Assembly (NCBI GenBank): GCA_018857735.1
Contig: JABMCL010001305.1
Span: 1 to 64,000 of the forward strand
DNA: 64,000 nucleotides
Direction: 5' to 3'
Source of the DNA: Alviniconcha marisindica
Lineage: Eukaryota > Mollusca > Gastropoda > Provannidae
Every line of letters begins with the position of its first letter. The stretch's first letter is position 1. This document shows, piece after piece, positions 36,501 to 47,493 of this stretch. The notes below the pieces were generated by a model. The model had not been told where the DNA came from. It did not search any database and saw only the letters and a list, made by a program, of their open reading frames with translations. The translations under genes were made by a program, and so were the position numbers.

Positions 36501-39299
36501 ATGCTGACCAGGGCCTCTGCTAGAGCAGTAATTGATGGTCTTTCATTGGTAGAGTTTGTCTTGAGATCAATAAGTAAAAAAGATATTTGAATGACACATA
36601 ATTTTTAACACATACCCTTCTCTCTCATTCTGCCTCTTTTTTTTTTTTGTCTGTCTGTCCCCCATACTCCTCTCCATTTCTCTCTCACTTTTGAACCACT
36701 ATCACACTTGAGGCATGCAAGGCACAAAGCATAATTATTTCTGACCATAGCACATCACAGTCTGTACACCAGCTGTTTGCTGTTGTGTACAGGGAGGGTG
36801 GGCAATGTCTGGAAGTGGCCCTGCTAAAAAGAAAACACACTCATGTGACACAGCACTACATTCATCAGCAGCCGTAGCCTATACTGGCCTATGGACAGTG
36901 TGCCTTGCTGCTTGGCGATATATTGAGACTGTGTGAAGTGAATGAGACTGTGCAAAGTGACTGCCACAGTTTGAAAGTTACATCTGTAGAGCACACATGT
37001 TGCCACAGTTTGAAAGTTACATCTGTAGAGCACACATGTCGCTGCAGACATCCAGTCTGCAGCTGCACCCTGTCTTTTGTGGATGCAAAAATTGATTCTG
37101 CAGCTGCAACTTGACTTTGGAGCTGTAAGCATCTTTTCTGTAGCTGCAGCTTGACTTTTGTAGCTACAAGCACAGTAGGCAGTTTTGAGGTGACATTATC
37201 AGCTTAGCAGTGACAGAAGTGCTTTCTGTGTTATAGGTGCAAAAAAGAGCAGACTTTAGGTCACAGGTCGCTTTTGCTGCTGTAAGTTTACTACATGTTC
37301 TCCAGCTACAAACACAAAAGGCAGTTTTGTCCCCAAACACTTGGAAAGTTGATTGTTTTGCTTCAGAACTACCTCCAATGTTTGCAGCTGCAAAATAAAG
37401 CTTCAACAGTGAAAGTGCCATTTTGCAACTGCAGATTTATGTTTTTGCGGTGTAAATATGTACCTTAGTTTTGCACTGCATCTGTTGAATTGTGGCAGTG
37501 AATACCAATGATAGATGAGTGTCAATCCATACTGATTTTGCATCATGATAAATATATTTTATATTTTTATTAGATAGCAATGAATCACTGTTTGCAATAC
37601 ATTCAGTCAAAATCAAGCTCTTAATAATGTGTGGGTACATGTATGTGCATGTATGCACTTGCGCAGTCATATCTCATTGCTGCTTTTCACACTTTTGCAG
37701 GTATATATGAAACTTTCTCAGGGAGCAAGAAATTCTATTTTGGAAAGCAACCAGAGCTAATAGAAGGAACAGATACAGTAAGTTTGCTTTGGTTGTGTAT
37801 TCTGACTCATCAAGAATCATGTGACTCTATGTCTGCATTAACAAACCAACATAAGAGTTTTCTTGACTATCAAAGCAACATCTTATCAGGCTTTGCATGA
37901 CAATAACATCCACTGAACTTTCACCTTCATGTTAGGTTCTGTGACCTTGACCTTATGTTAAGGAATCAGAGGGGAAAAAATTGTGAGTCTTTTTTGTTGT
38001 TGTTGTTTGTTCTCTGCTGTTGTGAGTTTTTAGTATGCATTCTCATTTGATCGAGTCAAAAATCATGTTTGTTATACATATAATATCTGTACCATATGTT
38101 AGTTCATGCACAAAATACTTTTTGTCGCTTTGACATGTATATTTAAGGGAAATAATTGTTGCATTTCTGGTGTTCATCTGGCCAGGGCAAAAACTCAAAT
38201 GGTGGTGTTCTGTTTTAGAGACTGTTTAGAAAAACATACTTTTTAAATTTTTGCATGTTATGACCCCATTTGAGCTTTACATTTTTATATAGGTTTTGAT
38301 AATCTTGACCTAAGGTCGCAGCAACATTGGACAGGTCAAACTGAAGTTGTATTTTCTCGTTCGGGGGGGGGGGGGGGGGGGGGGGGTCTTTTTCATAGCT
38401 TTACATTTGTGTTGTTTCCCCGCCAGATTGCCTACGTCATGCCATCTTCCAGTGCAAGGTGTGCCCAGCTTCCAAGAGCTATAGACAAAGTCCCATTCTA
38501 CGAAGCACTGCGCAGACTCAGAGACCATGTGGTGGGTCGTGTACCTTATCTGGATGATGCCGATGTCACATTCCCAACATTAGAGCTGAAGAATGTGAAA
38601 AAGGAAGAGCCAGGGCTGAAAGCTGAAAATGATGACGCTGGTAGCTCTGGTTCGATAGGAGGTGTTCCATATTTCAACGATGCCAAGGTCAGCGCAGCAT
38701 ATGATGCTGGTGATGGAAACGTGAACTTGACAAGCCAGCAGAACGGGTCAGCTGCAAACACGTCAACCCCTATCAAGCAAGAGGGAAGGAAGCGAGGCAG
38801 GCCCAAGGGGAAAGGAAAGCGAGAGGAGCAGGAACTGAGGCAGGAGAACCAGCAAGCCATGGCCAGCTCCATTCTGCAGCAGACTGATTTGCAGCATCCT
38901 GGGCCTCAGGTGCGCACACAGCATGAGCAGAATTTGTATCACCCCCAGCTGGTTTCAGGGGCAGGGAAGGGTGGGCCAGGCATACCCCCAAACCCTTTCT
39001 CTTCCTCCGACTTTGCTTCTCTTTTGCCGGCTTATACGGCATCTTCGCAGTTGTTCACAACTGCAAATACCCCCGTGCCTAGTACATGTTCTGCATCATT
39101 TGTCACCACTGTTGCATCATCATCACATCAGGACTTTATGTCTGGGTTTTATCCTGGATCTCTACAGTTTGGGATGGTGGGCTGTCCCAGTGTGGTGGCT
39201 GCCCCCCAGCAGCAATACGTGCCTCCGACTGAGGACTCCTCAGGGCAATATGTCATGCAAATCAAATCTGAACCAGTGGAGTTGGGTGCACAGAATTAG
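31859..39299 (+). CDS. TDG: TDG, G/T mismatch-specific thymine DNA glycosylase
   Basis: Excises T or U opposite G and the 5-formyl/5-carboxylcytosine products of TET enzymes, starting base excision repair. Exons: 31859-31962, 34250-34415, 35227-35296, 35799-35931, 36394-36476, 37701-37777, 38427-39299; 501 aa (human 410). The catalytic motif GINPG (Asn94, equivalent to human Asn140) is followed by AAYIGHHYAGPGNHFW. Further family blocks are FGIGFTNMCARTT, IAVFNGKGIYE and the DNA-reading loop MPSSSARCAQ (216-225). N-terminus is short and basic (KEKRGRKKKS). The C-terminal tail is longer than in vertebrates and contains an AT-hook core RKRGRPKGKGKR (about 332-343) plus several psi-K-x-E sumoylation-type sites (IKTE, VKKE, IKQE, IKSE). 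Start ATG lies within an exon opened by an acceptor at 31804-31805; the 5' exon is probably non-coding. Intron 1 is full of transposons. Confidence 0.95.
32877..33285. mobile_element. 409-bp MITE inserted in the LINE
   Basis: Ends are inverted: left CATACCTGTCAACCC, right complement ATAGCTGTCAACCC. It is flanked by a direct repeat GCTTGTA (32870-32876 and 33286-33292). The uninterrupted target is visible in LINE copy 1 near 6408 (GTCGCTTGTATGTGTTT), which proves the insertion. No ORF. The 7-bp duplication leaves the superfamily open (hAT elements normally give 8 bp). Confidence 0.88.
33502..33827 (+). mobile_element. 3' tail of a second retroelement nested in the LINE
   Basis: It starts with a (TG)n-rich tract (33502-33572), continues with non-coding sequence and ends TTGCCCCTTGTGGGATGATT AAAG then TTTAATTGAATTGAA, a typical LINE-like 3' end. 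AACCCT is duplicated at both sides (33496-33501, 33828-33833), and the empty site is seen in LINE copy 1 (CTCAACCCTGTCATC, near 6630). Confidence 0.75.
35940..36164. mobile_element. 225-bp TTAA-flanked MITE (piggyBac-like)
   Basis: It begins TTAACCCATTTCCTGCCAAA and ends with the complement of TTAACCCATTGCTTGCCAAC. TTAA at both ends is the piggyBac target duplication. It begins only 8 bp after the TDG exon 4 donor (AG|GTGAGAGA). A diverged relative is probably present at about 43330-43510. The piggyBac assignment is inferred from TTAACCC ends only. Confidence 0.72.
36900..37470. repeat. GCAGCTGCAA-rich repeat, copy 1 (TDG intron 5)
   Basis: Degenerate sequence with recurring CAGCTGCAA/TTGCAGCTGC motifs. 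It includes a perfect two-copy 39-bp tandem repeat (TGCCACAGTTTGAAAGTTAC ... at 36962 and 37001). The end, GTTGAATTGTGGCAGTGAAT then AGATGAGTG, matches 48805-48845. Confidence 0.7.
38364..38386. repeat. Poly-G tract before TDG exon 7
   Basis: About 23 G in a row, 40 bp upstream of the acceptor of the last TDG exon (AG at 38425-38426). It sits where a branch point or polypyrimidine tract would be expected. Confidence 0.95.
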
Positions 39300-39572
39300 A
39301 TTTTAAAGTGCAATAGGTCTGTTTGTGTATGTATGTGTGCACATGCATGCATGGGTGTGTGTGTGTGTGAGAGAATCTTATGCCGTTGTGTAATACATGT
39401 GGATCATCATCATGAGGAAGTGAGACATTGTGTGCTGGGGAATGGGCTAGTCTTCTAAATTTATAGGCATTTCATGTAGTCTCAGTGGCTATTTTAGTCA
39501 CTGTCGCAGACTTTGAATATCACTCTGATAGGTCATGTATATTTACTGATTGAATTGCTGAATTTGAAGCTT

Positions 39573-39748
39573 CTTGAATGTAAAAAACTAATTTATGTGT
39601 AGTATTTACTGTTTTCTTATTCTCTCCCTTTTTTAAAGAAAACTATGAATCAAAAATGGATCATGCACTCTTGAATGTAAAAAACTAATTTATGTGTAGT
39701 ATTTACTGCTTTCTTCTTCTCTCCCTTTTTTAAAGAAAACTATGAATC
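39573..39748 (+). repeat. 97-bp tandem duplication in TDG 3' UTR
   Basis: The two copies start CTTGAATGTAAAAAACTAAT and differ at few positions (CTGTTTTCTTATTCTC versus CTGCTTTCTTCTTCTC), so the duplication is recent. Confidence 0.92.
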
Positions 39749-42700
39749 TTATTAGAGCAAAGTATACTTTTGGCACTGAGATGTTCGATGTTTTGTTTGT
39801 AGGTATTTATTTGTTTGTAAATGTATCAAGTCAGAGCTCACTACCTGTGCTGTGAAAATTAATTTATTGCAGTAATAAATATTTCAGCTGTGTTGTTAAT
39901 TATGAGTGAGATGTTCAGAAGAATTGAAGGTGCAAGATGTTGGAAATATTTGAAACATCTTGGTTAAATGAAGTTAGGGAATTGTATTTTAGGCAACATT
40001 ATAAAACTAGAAACAGACTCATTGACTTACTGTATACACATGTCAGATTTATTACGTAGGCATTATTGTGTGTATTTAAAACCTTTTTTTCTTCTGGAGT
40101 TAATAGGATGCTGCAGGCAGATTAAAACTTCTTGTGAAAACAGGCAGCATTTTGATTCTTTTGAGATGTTTTGGTGTGTGTGAATTTACACTTGGAATGA
40201 TTTGTTGTTGTTAAGAGTTGCCTTAATTTCTGGAAGGTGGTGGGAACACATGCACTGTGCAAGTATGCATGTTGTAATTTCAGATTATTATTTTTATTTT
40301 TTACATGCATTATTGTACCTGTGCAAAATGCATTTCTTTTTGTTTCTCACCAGACACTGATTTGGCAGACCTAACCATAGCAACATTACTCCTTTGTGTG
40401 TTTGTTGTTCATTCATATGTCAGTCTCTTGCTACAGTTGCAAGTGATATCTCAAAAAGCCATTGTCTAATCTTTACAATACTTGAAACCATCTCAAGTTT
40501 TCCATTAGTTGATTCTCACTATTGAAATTTGCATTGTTACCGAAAGCACTTCAAAATCTTTAAAAAAAATTGTGACATGATGAAACTTGCAATCTCAGAA
40601 AGTCACATTGATTAATTCATTAACTGGCTGGTTTTCACAGAGGTTTGAATGACTCTGCGCCTCTTTATGTGAATTAATGCAGGTGCTTGTGTTTACTGAA
40701 GGTCACTGATCAGTTACTGTAAAAATGGAGTAATGGAAGTTTTGGTATATACATGAAAATTGTAAAGAAATTCATCTATCTTTTTTTTCTTTCTCTGTCT
40801 CTTTTTCAATGTTTCAAATTCAGCAGTCTCAGTTTTTCGTTTAAAAACAGGCAGCATATTTTTCAACCTGTTGGATAAAGGTAAATAGACCAGAATGTAA
40901 AAGAACCATCTCAGAACCTGTTAACTGTGCCATTGTGGAAACAAAATGCCTTTTCCATCTAGCTTTTCTTTTCACTCAATGCTGTACTTGAGTTTGGAGA
41001 GATTGTGCAGTGTATGTAGTCATTGGTCTAAAAATAAGCTCTTTAGTGAGAATGAAAAATGAAACATTGTTCTGTTTGGGTGTGCACCGATGTACCTATT
41101 TGGGGTACATATATGATCATTGATGAGTATTTGTTCATCTGTCTGGTTGTGAGGTCATCCTTGGCAAAAAGTTGTAATATTGGTGCTTTTGGTAAGCAAG
41201 ATCTTTCAAATGATAATGTCCACAGATTTTCATTTGACATTAGCATAGCAGTGTCAGTGACTTTAACCTGATGTCAAGGTCACAGGGGTGTTAGAAAGGG
41301 CTAGTTCTTATCCATTTGAATTCAAGCTGTGAATTGTCATTATAGAATATGAACATAACACTTCATGTAACTTTTAACATATAAATATATGGAAAATATT
41401 TGTGGTCTCCCAGTTTAACAACAACAAAAATCAATGGTGTTATTTTCAGAATCTGTGGAGGCAAAAATACCCCCTGCATAATAACAACCCCTTTTGACCT
41501 TTTCCTATTTATACCTATTCTGGTGACCTTGACATGGGTCAAGGCCATGTTAGATTTTCTTTTGTCATTGGGTGGGAATCAATATATTGCTTTTCTTGCA
41601 TAATTCAAAGCTTAGGTGGCTTTCACTGGGTGTATTTTGCACAGATGAAGAAGGGGTGCAGTTAAGACCAGATAAACCTCAGCATGAGAGCAATAAAAAT
41701 CAGGTGACTATTATATGCCACTGACTTCATCTGTCTAATTGTGTATGCCATCGTGCTGATTGTTGTTGCTGTTTGGTCTTCAGTTTATTATATAAATTAT
41801 ATGCACTCAAAGCGGGAAAAAAAGAAAAGAGTTGTAGTTGTAACTTGTGAGTATAGAGAATTTGAGTTGGGAAGAGAGTATTCATGCCAGGACTTGAAGT
41901 CTGGTGTAAGTCACTCTTTGCGTTTATTCTCATGTAGATAATACAAAGTAAGAAAAACAACAACAACATCAGCCTGTTCTGTGTTGTAACCTATGAGTGT
42001 GTGGAAGAGAACATTCATGCTAAACTGGGGGGTTGTTTTCACAGAGGCAACCAACTACCTTTTGTTTGGTCAGCTTCTGCTCCAGGGTATGTGGAGACAA
42101 AGCACCTTTATACAGAACAACTGAATACTTTCTTTATCGCCTGTTGGGAGCAAGAGCAGTGCTACCTTTTCTGGTTGTTGAACTCTCTTTTTGGTAGAAC
42201 TGTACAACTTGAAAAGTTAGGAATAAAACATCCCCTGCTTTTAAGAATAAAACTCAAAATCATGGCTCAACATTGTTTCAAACCTCTCCTGTGATTTGGT
42301 TATTCCAGTTTGTACCTTGTTCACATCTTTTTACCTTTTAGGGGGGAAGCAGTAGTTTACAATGTCACTGAATTTGCAGCATTGGAAGCAAGTTGGCACA
42401 GGAGTTCAAGGGATCTAAATGCCCTGAGTGAAAAGTGTCCACAATATATGAATCAAGAAAATGGTTCTGGTGAAAGTTTTTGTTTTGATCCTTTTTGGTC
42501 AGAACATAATCTGGGAAGGATAGTCCCTGGGAACATCAGAATGCTTTTTTTGACACTGTTTATCTGAAATGCCCAGAAAATGTGAAGTAATGGAGATTTT
42601 GAATCGCTTTGTTTTAAGATTTTCATCTTCTAGGACTTTAGCTTGTGGGCTGCCCATCACCTGCACCTCAGGCTGAAGAAACACCATTATAAGTCAATAC

Positions 42701-43774
42701 ACATTCAAAACTTTGTTAAAAAACAAACAAAAACTCTGCAGAAAAACATAACTTTAACATTACGATGCCACAACATTTCACAATTCATTTCAAATCGCAT
42801 CAGATTTACTGTCATGATACATGTAAATAAAATGACAATTTTGCTTTTTAACATCTTTCACCAGTTACATATGTTCTGAAGCCGATTTATAATTCATAGG
42901 CTCTGAACACAGGAACCTACGTTAGTCATGACAATGAGCAGTGACCTTTTCATTCTGTAGGCCCATTTGGGAAAGTGCGCTGGTTATGCAAGAAAAAGAT
43001 GAAGAGGATTTTTATTTTTATTTTTACAAAAAAACTGTAAGTTAAATGGACCAGGAAGGTAGACATTCATGGCAGTAGGTAAAGAATGCTTTGCTATCTT
43101 GCATGCTTATTCTGGTTTAACACCAAGATTCACTTACGTGGTACTGGCAAATTTGCTATCTTCTGACTTGAAGAACCTTTAGCAGCTCTCAACAGAGGGG
43201 ACCACAATTTCTTCAGCTGCAGTGCCCCACTAGGGGAATTGTACAAGGACTGTTCAGGTACTGCACAGAACAAACTCCTTACCCCTTTCTGTGCCAAAGA
43301 ACTTGTGCTGCTGGAATAATTCCTTCAAAAAAGTTTTGCAGACAGGTTAGGCCAAGCAGAAGCCTATAATTTCTAGAACTTGACATCTTCTTAGCATGCG
43401 TAAACAGTCATAATTTGAGCAGAATGTTCTATGACATCTTGATGGCAAATGAGGAACGGTTCCCCATGGGCGTCTTATGACCCCACAAGGACAGGGAAAG
43501 GATTAAAACAAATTCATGAAAGTGACAGTGAAATATGGACAAGTACTTCGGCACACTGTTCTACATAATGTAACACTTCCTCAGGAAATTGGAGTCTTAA
43601 TATTTTCATCAAACACTGGTATTATCATCTGCTGAACCTCAAATATTTAGCAAAATGTCACACAAGAACTGTATGTATACAACAAATATGATCAGTGTAC
43701 AATGTTTAATGCCAAACCAAAAAACTGCTTTCACAAAAGTGAACAATAAAACAGGTCATATTACTATTAGTGAT

Positions 43775-43777
<3 letters not shown>

Positions 43778-43828
<51 letters not shown>

Positions 43829-43847
43829 ACACACACACACACACACA
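43778..43847. repeat. (CA)n microsatellite
   Basis: About 70 bp of CA with one TCA interruption. Confidence 0.96.
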
Positions 43848-44446
43848 TCCTGTAAATACATGGAATCTTCTTACATCTATAGACATTTTTTTTAATCACA
43901 ATATAACATGACCTGTTTTATTTTCATCAGTTCAGTGGGACTGAATAAAGTACCCAAAGTAGTAATCATTCTGGGGCCCCAGCTGTTCATACAACCATTA
44001 GATCATTAACCTACCAGAGGGATCATAAGCTTGTCTTAAAAGACTTGTGAAAAATGAACAGCAACTCAAAAAGTAAGCTCTCACAGCATTCATTATATAC
44101 AGGTAATAATACATCCAGTGCACTTTCCAACTATACACATGACATGCACTTAGAAGTCAACCATAATGTCACGATATGTAGATGTTTGCAAAACCTGCAC
44201 AATACAGTTTGCTCTTGAATACACATACATAGTTCATTGCTGTTACAAAATATAATGTGTACCTGGAATAGTCAACAATAAAGAGATTCAAATATATATA
44301 TATAATACCATGATTATCAAGTAAATTCAAGACTCACTTCCCCTGTCAAATAACACAAACAGTGGACTCTAGTCCATTCATTTACTCTTTCTACCTATCT
44401 CTCCACTTGCATGTATACACACATGTATGCATGCAAACACATCCAG

Positions 44447-44477
<31 letters not shown>

Positions 44478-44843
44478 TCAGCAGGAAGTAAATGGCACAG
44501 TATGCTTGTAACAAAAGTAATTAGATTAACAGTAACATGAGCACAACCGTGAAGCAACTGTATATATTTTATATCCATATCAATTATCATAATAACATAC
44601 CCAAGAAGAGATTTTGATTAATCAAAGAGCAGCAGACACCAGAATAAGCATGTAATACTAATTAATAGTCTTGGAATGCATAAAAGAAAATCCAGCATTA
44701 TTTGTTATTTTTTACAAATCTTTCCCCGGACTTTAAGAAAACACAGCAGACAGATCACAGTGGTGAAGAGCGTACAACAGACAGTCAGCAGGTAGAGTTT
44801 CCGTGTGTCTGGTGGCAGCTTGTACAGGCCATGAAACAGAGGC

Positions 44844-46934
44844 TCAGAATTCAGACTTTCCGCAGGGAGGCTGCCAGTGCAATGGAGCTGGCGGCAGCTG
44901 CTGCAATTTTATCATTTCTTCGTAGGCCTCGTCTCCTGCCTTTCCGAAAGAGCCATGTCTTTGCTGAATGACCAGAATGGAATCCACAAGCTCATTGTTG
45001 TGGGCAGTAAATGCATCCCACATGAGGTGTGTGCTGTTTAGAACTTCCAGCTTCCCGTACAGCTCTTTCTTGGGGTCCGACAGGCTAAAGGCACTCCAAC
45101 TGTTTGGCTGGACAATAGTTTCAACAATGTATTCATAGCCCATGGCTCCATTGATGATGTGAATGGGAGCTTTTGGGTTTTTGTAACCTTGCTGGAAAAC
45201 TTTGCCCTTGTACAAAGGCCAGCTCCTTTCATAATTGTGCTTATGTCCACTGATGTACAAGTCCACACCTTCCTCAAAAAACAAGTCATCCAGTTTTGAT
45301 CGGATCAGGCAGGCACTCACACTTGCACAGTCTGGACCCAACTCATCTTCAGCATCTGTGTGGGAACAATACATCGGTCTATGACCAAGGACTACAATCC
45401 ATGGATGCTCATCTCGCTGCAAGTTCACCCTCTGGAGATCATCATGCAACCATTTCAGCTGTTTTTCCTGCTGGTCAGTAAGTGTGTAAAACACTTCAGT
45501 GTTGAGGGCAATGAAGTGAACAGGGCCAATGTCAATACTGTACCAAAGCTGGTCAGCAGGCATCGGCCATGGGGTGTCCGGCATTGAGAATCTGTGCCTG
45601 CACAAACAGATGAAAACAGTTGTAGGGCAATGCATACATCAGCATCTGTTCTGCATAATGCCATAAGACTTATCTAGATATAGCAGAACCTCTCTTTTTT
45701 AAGCCCCCATTAAAGGCAAAAGTGGTCTGGGCTGATCTTTGGTGAGAGGTTTCATTTACATGGAAATATTAAATAATAGAGGGAAAGGTTTAGAAAAAAA
45801 AAGGTAGTCTTTGTAATCAGGGGTTACACAGCGTTACTAAAATTTTATTACTTGTAGAGTAATATTATTGTGCCATTTTTTCACTATAGGTTTGATGCAA
45901 ATTGTCCATCATTATTGTTTTCATGTATGACTTAACTGCTCATAATCATATGTAGATCCCCCCCCGCCCCCCCGACCGCCTCAGTGAAAGTGATGACACC
46001 AGTCATTAATCTGTGCGTAGGCATTCAAATATCTCCCCCCCCCCCCCCTTCAAGTCATACTACAACATCCCCCACCACCCCAAAAAAATGTGCAAACTAT
46101 CTTTTTGTTGTTGTTCTACAACTTAGAATATTGTTTTTTTTTCTTCATTTCTCTGAAATCCAAAGTCAGCTTGCTCCGTCCCAGTTTCTGTCATACTGCA
46201 TTCACCAGTTCTTTTATTATGAATTATTAATAATTAGTTCCTCAATACCTATAGTGAGAAAAATCCAGAAATCTCTCATGATCACCAGGCACAGTCATGT
46301 AAGGCACTTTTGCAGCAAACTTTTCAATGTGCTTCAGGTACTGGTCCCCAAAGCTGCCTTCATCACGGTGCAGATTGTATGCAATGTCACCAACGTGAAA
46401 CAATGCCTCATACATCCCATTAGCTGCCTCGTAAGACAAAAACTGCAAGTGTTTGGAGGACAAACCCATGTCCGCCAGGATCATGAAGATGTGGACTTTT
46501 CCTGGCGTGTTGTATGGAACTTTGAATGTAAAAATGTTTGAGTTTGCTCCGGAATCTCCAACAATCCGATAAACATATTTTTCAGCGGGTTTGAGCCTGG
46601 CCAAATAGACACGATGTAGGTACTTAGCAGCACGGCTACTCGACACTTCCAAAAGAGATCTCTCAGCCTCAATTTTTTGCATCTTGTCTGCTGTTTCTGC
46701 AACTTCAACGTAGAATTTGACATCTCTCCTTGTTGCCCACATAATCACGATGTCCTGGGATGTCTTTCCAAAGGCGATGTGGATTTGTTCAGGCTGTATG
46801 AGCCCAACAAATTTTTGAAGACGCTGCGCTTGCAGACCAGAATTATGTGCAACTCCCTTCGCTACAAACGCTATCAGGAAAACTAAAGTTGGCACTGACA
46901 ACATGCACTTCACTTGGGGACGGATTTGTTCCAT
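44844..46934 (-). CDS. ACP7: ACP7-like purple acid phosphatase
   Basis: Secreted or lumenal binuclear metallophosphoesterase. Two exons on the minus strand: 46934-46249 and 45597-44844, phase 2 join (TAT AG|G CAC); 479 aa (human ACP7 438). The N-terminus has a signal peptide (MLSVPTLVFLIAFVAKGVAH, from the second Met). A fibronectin-like domain (EQIHIAFG ... VIMWAT ... HRVYLARLKPAEKYVYR) precedes the catalytic domain. Metal motifs: ADMG (Asp155), GDIAYN (Asp183, Tyr186), GDHE (218-220, where the family has GNHE), VLGHRPMYC (His301) and GHKHNYE (His347, His349). The stop at 44844 leaves a tail ending CGKSEF. Another minus-strand frame continues to 44705 with a plausible transmembrane segment (see findings). 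It is divergent from the gene at 47494. Confidence 0.92.
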
Positions 46935-47493
46935 TGTGCCACCGTGCTTTATCTTTCAAAGAGCGTCATCGGGGACCGAATACCAAGAACTGAAGATCAA
47001 GAAGACAAAACGACTGAAGAAGACAAAAAGGTTGCTCAGTGCCACTGCTAAACACTCGTCGTCTGCTACGCATAAATGTTTTATGAGGCGTAGCTTTTCT
47101 TTCGTGTCATGAAGTAAATCTGATGTTTCTCTTGTTAGTTTGAAAGCATTTATTAATCTCCTCTTGTAAGCGCAAATAAAAGTTAATACGGCCTAATCAT
47201 TGTTAAAAGTATACATTTAACCAAGTTCACGATTTTGTAACTCCCAGGGCGCAGACATATTGTGGACATGCAGCACAAACAACAAAATTAACAACGTATT
47301 TTTTAATATATTTTTAATAACAGAAGAAAACATACGCGTAAGAGTGTGCAAAATACACACATTATTTCTGTAGGAGTTTTATGTTTTATTATTTATGGTA
47401 CAGAGTTTTGTACTTGCGTTTTCATATTCGCGCCGTGACATACGGATATGAGACCAGACGATTCGTCACCTTAGACTGTCCCAGTCACAAGCT
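46935..47493. promoter_or_regulatory. Bidirectional promoter region
   Basis: The 560-bp gap between the divergent starts of the acid phosphatase (46934, minus) and the small membrane-protein ORF (47494, plus). TTCGCGCCGTGACATACGG lies about 65 bp upstream of the plus-strand ATG. No TATA box is clear. Confidence 0.45.

Larger units (their letters stand above)
39300..43900. other. TDG 3' UTR and intergenic DNA
   Basis: A 97-bp segment is tandemly duplicated at 39573-39748 (CTTGAATGTAAAAAACTAAT starts both copies at 39573 and 39670). AATAAA at 39874-39879 is the best TDG polyadenylation signal. Beyond it I see no gene. Open frames are AT-rich shadows. A (CA)n tract lies at 43778-43847. TTTATT at 43917-43922 is a candidate polyadenylation signal for the minus-strand phosphatase gene. 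Confidence 0.45.

Noticed and set aside
38546..39042. Minus-strand frames over TDG exon 7
   Set aside because: Shadows of the long TDG last exon.
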